Positions 46,669 through 57,804 of a stretch of DNA of 64,000 nucleotides are shown here, piece after piece. The stretch is from contig BLAL01000189.1 of assembly GCA_015698045.1 (NCBI GenBank), positions 1 to 64,000 on the forward strand. Direction: 5' to 3'. The position numbers and the translations under genes are program-made. The number at the start of each line of letters is the position of its first letter. Position 1 is the stretch's first letter. This DNA comes from Rhizophagus clarus. Taxonomy: Eukaryota > Glomeromycota > Glomeromycetes > Glomerales > Glomeraceae. The notes beneath the pieces were generated by a model. That model made no database searches, had not been told where the DNA came from, and saw only the letters and a list, made by a program, of their open reading frames with translations.

Positions 46669-48190
46669 AAATTTTATGTTCTTAGAATCGCTGGACGTTT
46701 CTTTAAATACAACCTTCATGCGTAACGATATCAGCTCGTTTGACGTTTTATTGAAACCTTTTTCGCTCATGAAAAAAAAAAAAAATTTTTGCGCAATATT
46801 TTTTGGACTTTTTTTTTGCATAGAAATAACATAGAAGGAACAATTCGTAAATACATTTGTTTATATATTTTCATTTTTTTTTGCATCAAACATTCAAAAA
46901 AAAACCACTTCATTTACAGAGCCATTTTCTTGTAATTAATTCCTTTTTTTTAAAAATGTGTAATTTCATTTCCCCCATTGTATTTTTCCCTTCCCCTTTC
47001 ACAACATAGAAGTATATAAATCATAGACTTGATGAAAAGGTGAAAATCTTATGATTTATTCTTTTTCATCGCAATCCTTTTTATCTCATGTTTACATAAA
47101 ATACCATATTGTAAAGTAGCATATTATAGACTTTTAAATAGCATTTAGCATACACACACTCATTTGACATATATTCATTCATTCATTCATTCATTTACAT
47201 AGCATTTACATTTTCTTATATATTTTTTTTTGCATTGTTTTATATTTATCATCATTCTTTCATTTTTTTTTTTTCCTTTCAATCTTTTTCATTTTTTTTT
47301 TTAATAATATATATTTTATCTATTTTATATACATAACATTCATTTTACTGTATTTACCGACATAAATACCATTAAGAAAAGAAAAATCAACTTACAAAAT
47401 TCTAAATTCAAGAAAAAAAAACATTATGAGTTTTTCTTTATTAAAAAAAAAGGATATATATATATAAATAAATATATATATATAAAACATTATGGAATAT
47501 AATAAAATAAAATAAAGTATAGTTTTTTTAGGTATTTTATAAATATTTTTTCGAGTTCCTTAACATTAAGTTTTTTTTCTTTTTCCTTAATATATATATA
47601 AAGTATTTACAGTATTAGTAATAATATTAATATCGATAATAATAATAAAACTCATTTTATATATATATATATACGTATATATATATATAAAGGTCAGTTT
47701 GCTACAACCAAAACTTGGCCGATGTATGATTTGTTTTCCTATATATCTTATTTAACCAAACCGCCGTGTGGCGTATGACTTTTTAATGTATTTATTAACG
47801 TATTGGTCGTTACATACTTAACAGTTAATTTTGAAGACTTCAGAGAATTATGTACAGTATATAGATTGTTTGAATATTACCCAAGCAAACATTTAAAAAT
47901 CTTGATTAAAATGAGTCTGCAGGCAGAACTCGATCTAACGACTATGCGATATAACGAATTTCGCGATAAAGCGAATTTTTTTATCTTTATATTAATATTC
48001 GTATAGTGAACCAGAGTGGGTTCTGTTTATATACAGTATATTGTTGATTAACAATTTAGTTTCGTCAAAAATAATCCATCAAAATTTTCTAGTATTAACA
48101 GTTAACCTTATTTAATTTCACTAGTAAATTTTTTTCTGATACCCTGCTCTTCATGTGTACTTATTTATAAATTAATTTTGTTTGACGACA
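46669..48190. other. Intergenic, 3' of the HMG gene
   Basis: Contains the presumed 3' UTR, an (ATTC)n microsatellite near 47170-47195, (AT)n runs near 47455-47480 and 47660-47690, and no supported gene. Confidence 0.6.
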
Positions 48191-48198
48191 CACTAGAT

Positions 48199-48333
48199 CA
48201 GTGATATGCATGAAATCTTCCAATTCTTCCAATTCCAAGCCTTCCAATACCAATAAATTTTTACCAATTCTCCAATTCCAAGCTTTCCAATTCCAATAAA
48301 AAAGTCATTGGAAGCACAAAATGCACATCACTG
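48199..48333. mobile_element. 135-bp hAT-type MITE
   Basis: Ends CAGTGATATGCATGAAAT and, reverse-complemented, CAGTGATGTGCATTTTGT, flanked by a perfect 8-bp duplication CACTAGAT (48191-48198 and 48334-48341). CAGTG-type ends and 8-bp duplication fit hAT. The interior is a run of TTCCAATTCCAAGC-like short repeats. Confidence 0.88.
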
Positions 48334-48771
48334 CACTAGATCCTCATTTCTTGCAGTTGATTCATGAATCATGAATTTTTTAAAATTATATTATTAATAT
48401 GCCTGTTTTTTGATCACGTGAGTATTTTTCTTCGCAATTATTTAATGGGGAAGGGGAAATGTAAACATAGTTCAACCTAATTTACGAACGAAAATATAAT
48501 GCGCCGTAAATGAATTATTTTAAAATTTTTATTTAATGTAGCTTTTATTATAATGTATCTAAATATATACAATACAATACTTCTAATTGTAATCATAAAA
48601 AGTGTTACATTTGTTACATTTTATGATTTGAATTTAGCATATAAGTTATCACGATATTAAATGTATAAATTACACATTCATCTATAATGATGGTTGCAAA
48701 ATACCCTGTCTATTGATTAAAAAAAACGATCAATAATTAAGAATAATAAATATCGTTACAACATTTATTTT

Positions 48772-50357
48772 TTATTGTTCGTCTTTAATTATTACACCTT
48801 CGTCTTCACTTTCTTCTATTAATCCTTCGTCATCATCAGATAATCGAGGAACCTTTTCTTTTATTAAACCTTCCTCTTCCTCCTCTTCCTCCTCGTCACT
48901 TCGCTTTCTCTTTTCACCTCTTTGATTTTCATCCGAATCCTCTACAATTTCACCGTCATCACCATCATCAGTTGGTACAGGAACATCATCATTCTCATCT
49001 TCGTATTTTATATCATTCTTCTCATTATCACTCGTTACTACATCCCCATCGTCTAAATCTTCAGTTTCGACATTTTGCTCATTTTGATTCAAATCTACTC
49101 CATCCGATGAACTATCAATTGTATCAACATCATCAGCTTCTGTGACATCATCACGAACCTCTAATCCATTCTCATCTTCATCCGCTTCATCTGCGGCTAA
49201 TTCTCCAATTTCACCCGCATCATCTCCTACTTCAGTTAGATTATCTGAACTACTAGCAATATCCTGACTTTGTGAATTTTCTTCATTATCTTGTTGTTTA
49301 TTCTCATCATTATCGTTACTCATTCTGTGGTGATCACCTTCGTTTAGTTCGTTATCATTATCTGCTAAATTGCTAGATGATGAATTAATACCGTTAATAC
49401 CATTTATCTTTGGAGCATTATCACCGTCATTAACACGTTCAACGGGTGAAGAAGGATTAGCGATAGGTGAAAAGAATTCACTCCTCATGGAATCAGGTGT
49501 TGTAACAGCTTCATCATCATCAACCATTTGGGGATTTTGTTCTCTTTCAATTTCTATTTCACTTTGTACTTCTTGTACTACTGTTAGTATACGTTGAAGT
49601 TGTAATTTGCGACGATCTAATGTTTCATCCAATAATCTATCCTTTTCTTCTAACGAAATTATCTCTTCATCTAATTTTGAGATCGCACTGTTTAATTAAA
49701 AGTAAGTAAATTTATTAATATTCTCTAAATTATGAGATTAATTCAATATTGTTTATCGGCTCACCTTAAAGATTCTTCCCGAGTTTTTTGTTGATTAATC
49801 ACTGCTGCTAATCGATCATACTCTGCTTTGTTTCTACGTATTTCCTCTTCTTGTGCTAATTCTTTTTCTAAATTCTCGATGACTAGCATAGTATCTTTTA
49901 TCTCCAACTCTATAAACAGGGAATTGTTAATTTAAATCGATAAAAGTAGTGAAATTATAAAACTATCGTTACCGATTCTTTGAGCTTCTTCGTTCCAATG
50001 TCGTGTTTCTTGCAAATTCATATCATGAATTGCTTGAAACCTGGTAAGGGTAAGTTCATATGATGAAAAATCGACCATGAAATCATTAAACTGTTGCTGT
50101 CTACAAAGATAATAGATTTTTTTTTAATTAAGAAGAAAATAATAAATAATTTAAAAAATATACATAAAAACATACATATCGTTCGTATTTCCTTGTTCCA
50201 AGGAATTTATTAAGACAGAGTGTTTTTTGGTGACTCGCCGAAGATTTCTTTCTTCGACAGAAAGTCTGTCACGTATGATTTGTTCTGTGAAATAAGAAAA
50301 TCAATCGAGACTCCAATTTGATTTAAAAACACTTGAAAAAAGCGTACCTTCGTCCAT
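48772..50357 (-). CDS. THOC7: THO complex subunit 7 (THOC7-like), 5 exons
   Basis: Exons on the minus strand: 50357-50348 (ATG plus 7 nt), 50284-50176, 50100-49973, 49909-49765, 49687-48772. They total 1308 nt and give 435 residues with every junction in frame. The product begins MDEEQIIRDRLSVEERNLRR and continues through SYELTLTRFQAIHDMN, KDTMLVIENLEKELAQEEEI and KAEYDRLAAVINQQKTRE. This is the Tho7/Mft1 coiled-coil layout, including the KxEYDxLAxxI motif. THOC7 is part of the nuclear THO/TREX complex that couples transcription to mRNA export. The last 260 residues are an Asp/Glu/Asn/Ser-rich disordered tail with a KRKR basic patch, making it about twice the length of human THOC7. The first exon has only 10 nt. 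It is transcribed divergently from EFL1. Confidence 0.82.
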
Positions 50358-50666
50358 TCCTTGTTTTTTTTCGAAAAAGAAATTTTATTCAAAAACAGTA
50401 AATATAACAGAGATACTGTACTAGGTAATTATGATTGTGGAATTAATGCTTCACTCTATAAGATAAATAAAATTGGTTATAGAAACCGTAATTTTTTCTC
50501 CTTCTTTGTCGATCAAATTCCATTAAGTCTAAAATTGGAAAATGATTTAATTAGCCAACAAAAATTACATGTATAACAATGACTATCGCATTTGATCATA
50601 TTGAAAAAAAATTTTTTTTTCTTTTTTTTTAGCATACGCCTACGTTAGTTCTTTTTAAAAAAAACA
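50358..50666. promoter_or_regulatory. Shared divergent promoter of THOC7 and EFL1
   Basis: 309 bp separate the two start codons. The stretch must hold both promoters and 5' leaders. A T-rich run with a tract of T/C lies at 50605-50631 before the EFL1 leader. No specific factor site was identified. Confidence 0.5.
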
Positions 50667-53600
50667 ATGCCGTTAGTTTCAACAAATCAACTTATCAACT
50701 TGCAATCAAAAGTTGAAAACATAAGGAATATATGTATTTTAGCGCACGTTGATCATGGAAAAACTACTCTTTCAGATTCACTGTTAGCTTCTAATGGAAT
50801 TATTTCTACTAAGCTAGCTGGAAAAGTGAGATATCTTGATAGTAGAGAGGATGAACAAGAAAGGGGAATAACGATGGAAGCTAGTGGAATATCATTATAC
50901 TTTAATGTCTTAAGAAAATTTCTAGAAGGACAAGGTTGTTTTTTATTGGTATTATAACCCGATATTTTAATAAATTCACCATTAATTATTAATTCTTGCA
51001 AGATTTAATTATATATTTGTATGATTTATCTAAAAAAAGAAAGCTCTGATGATTATCTGATAAATCTTATTGACGCTCCGGGACATGTTGATTTTTCTAG
51101 CGAAGTTTCGACAGCATCGAGGCTATGTGATGGTGCATTAGTTCTCGTTGATGTTGTTGAAGGAGCTTGTACACAGGTGTGATATTGGAATTAATTAAAA
51201 TTAGGTTACTTGACGGAAACGTTTTTTTTTTTTTTTTTTTTGAGGTCAACTCGGAATTTGTATGAGTATTAATTAAAATCTAATAATAATAAAAAATGAA
51301 TTTAAACAAAAAAAATAATTATATCAACCTTTTTTTTTTTCATTTTAAATGTTGAAAAAAGACACATACAGTTCTCCGACAAGCATGGTTTGAACATGTT
51401 CGACCTGTACTAGTATTAAATAAAATTGACCGACTTATAACTGAATTAAAATTAACACCTCATGAAGCGTACATTCATTTAAATAAAATACTTGAACAAG
51501 TAAACGCTATTATGGGAACCTTTTATGCCGGTGATATAATGGAAGAAGAAACTAGAAGACATGAAGCTGAAAAGGTTTGAATTATATACAGTATATTCCT
51601 ATATATTACGAATAAGGGGTAATATCAATATTTTTTATATTTTAAACAGGAAAAACTTTTACAACAAGGAAATGAACAAACTGAAGTGAATAATGACGTT
51701 GCTGAGTTGTCATTAGAAGATCATGATGATTCGAATATTTATTTTACACCAGATTCGGGAAATGTTGTTTTTGCAAGTGCAATTGATGGCTGGGCATTTA
51801 GGTAGGTTTATTATCTAAACTTAATTTATCATTATGTTAACAACCTTTCCTCCAAGTCAAAATCATTTGTTTACAGTGATAATCCGATCTGGGTGATAGA
51901 ATCGAACATTTCGTTCAATTGTATGCCGCGAAGTTAGGTATGAAAGAAAATATACTACGTAAAGTACTTTGGGGTGACTATTATCTTGAACCAAAAACGA
52001 AACGACTATTAGAGCATAAACACTTGAAGGGTCGTCAATTAAAACCCTTATTCGTCCAACTGGTTTTGGAAAATATTTGGTCAGTTTATGATTCCATTAT
52101 TATTAACAAGTAAGTCTTTGGTAGAATTTTATATAATTATTTTCTATCTATTTCTTACCCTAAATAATAATAATATAAATTGAATTAATTAATTATTAAA
52201 GTAATCGAGAAAAAATTGAAAAAATTGTTAAGGCACTTAACTTGAAAATTTTACCGAGAGATATGAGATCAAAGGATACACGTAATTTGCTAACTACAGT
52301 ATTTACTCAATGGTTACCATTATCATCGGCTGTATTACATATCCTTTAATTATATTAGAATTGTTTGCATTGTTTATTTAGTATAACAATTTCCTACATT
52401 GAAAGTTCTTTAACTTATCACACTGGCCGTTATAGACCAGCTTCCATCCCCTATTGTTGCTCAGCCTGTGCGTCTTCCAAAAATGTTATATCCGAATAAA
52501 GATGTGCCAGAAAAACCTGCGAATGAAGTCGAGAAAGCTTTATTTAGTTGCGATTTTAGCGATACCGCGCCTATCATTGCATATGTTTCAAAAATGTTTG
52601 CCATCCCTTCCGATATGTTACCGGAGAATAGGAGAAAACAATTAACTGCGGAAGAATTGAGAGAGAAAGGAAGAGCTCACCGAGAACGTTTACGTGCTTT
52701 AAACGGCCAATCTGATGAATCAATTTCTGAAATATCTTCAACAACTTCAAACTTGACGTCAACTGAATCCTTAGATGAATCCGTTGAAAAAACTAAAGTA
52801 CCTTCTCAAACAGATGAAGTCGTTCAACCTAAATCGACTAAAGAAACTTTCATAGGTTTTGCTCGTCTCTATTCTGGAACTATTCGTGTTGGACAAAAAC
52901 TTTACGTTTTAGGTCCAAAATATGATCCAGCTTTTCCAGATAAATATTGTTCTGAAATAATTGTTGAAAATCTTTATCTAATGATGGGACGAGAACTAGA
53001 AGCTTTAAAAGAAGTACCTGCTGGTAATGTTTTCGGTATTGGTGGACTTGAAGGTCATATATTGAAAAATGGTACCTTAAGTAGTACTAAAGATTGCAAA
53101 AGTCTTGCTGGTGTCACAATGGAGGTAAATAATAATGTAATCTTTTTTTTTTTAAATTCAATCATTAGTTATTAATATTTAATTTGTTTATTATAGTCTG
53201 CACCAATTGTTCGGGTCGCTCTTGAGCCAGCTGATCCATGTATATACGTTTTCCTTATTATGATATCTTTTATTTGAAAGTCATATCGCAATTATTTTAT
53301 CTTTTTATTATTAATATTACAGCTGAAATGGGGAAGTTAACTGAAGGACTTCGCTTGTTAAATCAAGCAGATCCATGTGTTGAAGTCCTCGTGCAGGAAA
53401 CCGGAGAACATGTGATTTTAACTGCTGGTGAAGTACATCTTGAGGTTCGTTTTGGAAAGTTAATAGCAATCTTGAATATTAGTTATAAGTCATTCAATCA
53501 AAATGATTTACAATTAAATTTTTATAAAGCGTTGTTTACGAGATTTAAGAGAACGATTTGCAAAAATTGAAATTCAAGTTTCTCCTCCTATAGTTCCGTT

Positions 53601-55375
53601 TAGAGAAACGATAGTTCCTGTATCAGGTATTTGTTTTAAATTTTCATTAATTTGTATATGATATTCCTTAACTTTATAATTTCTTTGTTTAAAATAGATA
53701 ATCAACCAAACAAGGAAAAAGATAATGCTCAACGTGGTTTGGTTACACTTTCCACAACAAATAAATATTGCACTATTAAAGTGAGAGCTGTTCCATTGCC
53801 ACCCAATGTTACCTCTTTCCTGGACAAAAATACTATCACTATAAAATCCATTTTGGATGAACCTCAACATCGTAATAAGATTGAAACACAATCTATCGAA
53901 GATGAAGAGGATACTTTTAAAGATGTGGCTTTTAAGGGGAACAGTATATTAGAGACGGACGAGTTTCTTGACCAATTAGAAGCTGAATTTAATAAAGCTT
54001 CCGACAAAGAAATTTGGAAAGATGTTGTTGATAAGTACGTGATTTGTATGCTTGTATATGTAGATTTGTTTGTATTAGTTTATCTTTTTTAATATATATT
54101 TACTTGAATTTAGCATCTGGGCATTTGGACCAAAACGTGTCGGTCCAAACTTATTAATAAATCATGTACCAAATTACAAACGAAAGTTTTCGTATCCTTT
54201 TTTTTTTATCATTAATTTTATTAGTCAAGTGAATAGGAATATAATCCTAAGCTAAATGTTTTTTTTATAGTTGGAGAAAATACCATCAGGAAGTAAATGA
54301 GGAAGTTCCTCCTGAAGATAATTCTTCACACAAACATGAATTATCAATTCGTGATTTTGTTGAAGGGATTCATACAGGATTTCAACTTGCCACAAAATCG
54401 GGTCCACTTTGTGCTGAACCATTAATGGGAGTTGCTTACTTTTTAGAAGACTTCACAGTAAACACATATGACGAGAATATTGACATATCTGAAAGTTAGC
54501 AGGAGATTTCTTTTTGTGATAAGTTTGTTAAAATATATAATTTATTATATGTTTTTTTTTTCCAGTTCGAAGTAAGTTAGGTGGACAAATTATAACTACA
54601 ATGAGAGATGCGTGCAATAAAGGATTTTTAGAATGGTCTTCTCGATTAATGTTGGCTATGTACTCTTGCGATATCCAAGCAACTAGTAAGTACAAATTGA
54701 GTATACGTGACTTATCTATAAGTGAACCTTCATCTTATTATTATTTTTTTTTTTAAAAAAAAATAGCCGATACTTTAGGTCGTGTATATGGTGTAATATC
54801 AAGACGACGGGGACGTATTACTTCCGAAGAATTAAAAGAAGGAACTACATTTTTCCAAATTTTTGCATTACTTCCTGTAGTGGAAAGTTTTGGATTTGCT
54901 GACGGTAGGTAATGAGAAGGGGAAAAAACTTACTTATCGGAACAATACATAAATTGATTCGCTGTAATACCAAATCAAACAGAAATAAGAAAACGAACTT
55001 CGGGCGCAGCTAGTCCACAATTAATTTTTAGCGGGTAAATAAATTATGTAAATTTATTCAATTTAACTTTATTACAAATATTAAATGTCTTATTTATGAT
55101 TTAGATTCGAAATGTTAAATGAAGATCCGTTTTGGGTTCCAACAACTGAAGAAGAACTTGAAGACTTGGGAGAGAAATCTGATAGAGAAAACCTTGCAAA
55201 GAAGTATATGGAAAGTGTAAGAAAGCGCAAGGTAAATTACACTTATTCTTTTTTAAAGATTGGTAATTAATTATTTGTAAGATAACATAATTTTCATTTA
55301 ATTTATTAGGGCATGTTTATTGATAAGAAAATAGTTGAGCATGCAGAAAAACAGCGAACTTTAAAAAAGAAGTAA
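50667..55375 (+). CDS. EFL1: Elongation factor-like GTPase 1 (EFL1/Ria1), 18 exons
   Basis: Exons: 50667-50934, 51040-51176, 51362-51574, 51650-51801, 51900-52109, 52202-52338, 52424-53124, 53197-53239, 53323-53444, 53530-53626, 53698-54034, 54114-54191, 54271-54494, 54566-54685, 54767-54904, 54983-55034, 55105-55231, 55310-55375. Total 3222 nt, 1073 residues, close to the yeast and human proteins. G motifs: AHVDHGKTT (G1), DEQERGITM (switch I end), DAPGHVDF (G3), NKID (G4). Later EF-2-like domains show [58 protein letters not shown] and [20 protein letters not shown]1 with SBDS removes eIF6/Tif6 from pre-60S subunits in the cytoplasm. A charged insertion (residues about 400-500) follows the usual EFL1-specific insert. 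Intron 6 is AT-AC and intron 12 has a U12-like donor. Confidence 0.93.
52339..52423 (+). other. EFL1: AT-AC (U12-type) intron 6 of EFL1
   Basis: Begins ATATCCTTT, the exact U12 AT-type donor consensus, and ends CACAC. A branch site TTCTTTAAC at 52406-52414 differs from TTCCTTAAC by one base and lies about 10 nt before the 3' end, the usual U12 spacing. Splicing here joins SSAVL to [10 protein letters not shown], matching EFL1 homologues; no GT-AG pair nearby gives that frame. Confidence 0.85.
54192..54270 (+). other. EFL1: Intron 12 of EFL1 with U12-like GT donor
   Basis: The donor GTATCCTTT matches the GT-form U12 consensus. The 3' side ends TATAG. The best branch candidate, ATCCTAAGC near 54244-54252, is poor and about 19 nt from the end, so it may be a U12 intron drifting to U2 or a chance match. 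Confidence 0.5.
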
Positions 55376-57804
55376 CAGTATATTTCAATTACTATAATCT
55401 AAAGATTAAAAAAAAGAAATTAATATATATTTATTTAACATCGAAACTATATTGAGTAAGATCTATTATGTTAAATATGTAGGATATTACTGTAAATTCT
55501 TTTTTATGATAGATTATTTATATTTTCTTGTAACTCAAGTTTTATAAACTTCTATAATTATTAAAATTATTATTATGGTTTTATTTTTATACCCTTCATG
55601 AATTTAATTATTGTCAAAATATTTTTTTTATCTTTGAGAAAGACAGTCCATGTGACAAGACAAGGTCCGATGTTCCGAGCCAATTTCCTGTTAAAACGAA
55701 TAATAATAATGATTAAATGTATGATTAGTAATATTCAGAAAAAATTTTTGTAATTTGTCCTTCTTTTGGTATAGATTCACGGCTTTGTGTTACTGAAAGA
55801 TGTGGTTTTTAAAAAATTTTTTTAGTTATGGGAAAACATGTGAAAATACATGGTTGTTTAGCTTTCACATGCTATTATGCTTTTGCGGGCTAATTACATT
55901 TCAGACGAAGCCACAAAAGAATGAATTCTAAGCCTAAATAATCTAACTTAACCAAACAGTAGACTCTTTCATAAATTTGATTGGTTTTAACAATAATATA
56001 TTACAGTTAAAGAAGTTGGTTTGTAGTCAAGTAAGAAATTATTTCTTTCAAACAATTAACCAATTAAGTCTAATTATTTAAGCTGAAAAGAAAAAAATGT
56101 GAAATTTACTAGTAAAATTCCAACAATTATATAATTCTAATATATTTATAATCATATAATTCAATTATATACAAATATATTATATTTATATTTGTTTAGA
56201 TCTCTATTTTTTAAATTATTAAAAGATAAATATAGTTTTTACTTAAAATTTATAATAATATATTTGGATTTTTATTTATAATCTATTATTAATCAAATAT
56301 TAAATAAATAATAAATATTTATATATTTATATCCATTTATAATATGTAATAATATTTTTTAATTCAGTTTATATATATTTTAATATTAATATTATATTTA
56401 ACCAATTATATTTTTTATTAATTGTTTTATAATTTTAATATATTTACTATTTACTAATATATATCTACTTTTATTTTTAAATATATATCTATTATATTAT
56501 TATATTTGAATTTATTATATATATTATATTTCATTAATTTTCTTAAATTTGGATTTGTTTAACTATTATTTAATAAAAAATAATGAATTAAATTAACAAA
56601 TTTAATGAAAAATTAAATTTAGTTTAATTGTAAATTATTATTTAAAAATATTAGCAAAAGTAATTATTATTGAATTTTTAATACTATTAGTTATCAATAT
56701 TCTTAAATTTGACTTAAATAAGTTAATTCTATAATTAAATTATAAAAATTGGATTGATATTTTTCTTTTAAAAATATAAAGATCTTAGAAGTATAAGTAT
56801 AAAATATAAGGGATTGTCATGATTTATATATTTGAATTCTTATTTGGATAAATTAAATTACAAATCCGATCATAATTTATCCAAAATAGGCCATTAAAAT
56901 GGCAATCTTCCAAAAAAAATTTTTTTTTTCAGTTTTAATATTTATGAATCCAAATAAGTTTAAATTAATAAATAATAAAATAACATGTTTATTAAAATAA
57001 AAATTAAATTCCATATTTGTTTCTAGAAATCGAAAAAGCATTTACTTTAAATAAAAAACGGTTTTAAAAAAGTAAAAATATATCAAAATAAAATATAAAA
57101 GTGATAGAAATTTAACGGTTAAAGTTTAAAAATTGTTTTTTAACTATAAGCCACCAATTTGCTTTGTTGATTGCGCAGGTAGTAAAATATTGACCAATAT
57201 TCTGCGAGTAATTTCGACCTTTTTGGAAATGGGCGCAGTTTTTTAGTGTTACTCTGATTGTTCATAGATAATAGTTGTGCATTTTCAAAGAAAACAAAAA
57301 TATCACAACTTAAAACGTATTATCAAAGAGAATTTTTGAGATTTCTGTTCTGCTCGTTCAAGTGACTTTTAATATTTATAAAAGTTTAATTTACCAAGTA
57401 AAAGGTGTGAAATTTTACATAAAATTAAAATAGTTAGCTCTTTATGTGGGTTTGACTTGTTATTAATCGAAAAAAAAAAAATTTTTGCCACTATTCAGTA
57501 TTTTTAGCTTAAATACAGTTTATTAATAGGTAATTTTTTTATTTATTTATTATATTTTATATTTAATATTTCGGTTACAAGTCGAAGATCATATATTTTA
57601 ATAACTGATATTTATTTTAAAATAATTTTCAAGATCTAATGTCATTAATGGTATGTATTAACGAATAGCGTTGATAAACGTGAACTTTCAAACTTTATAT
57701 TATTCTATTTTTATGTTCTTTCGTGTTATTATCTATTTTACTAAAAAAGATATTCCCTTCTTTGAAAATTTCATATTTAACTTACATATGAACACTATAA
57801 CATA
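55376..57804. other. 2.4 kb AT-rich intergenic region
   Basis: 3' UTR of EFL1 and upstream region of the FHA gene; the middle (56090-56700) is nearly pure A/T. No gene or repeat family recognised. Confidence 0.6.

Noticed and set aside
47803-48006. 67-codon plus frame downstream of the HMG gene
   Set aside because: No family likeness, no splice partners, and composition equal to background.
52424-52440. GT-AG alternative for EFL1 intron 6, using the AG at 52434-52435
   Set aside because: No GT donor upstream keeps the conserved [13 protein letters not shown] block in frame, whereas the AT-AC borders do.
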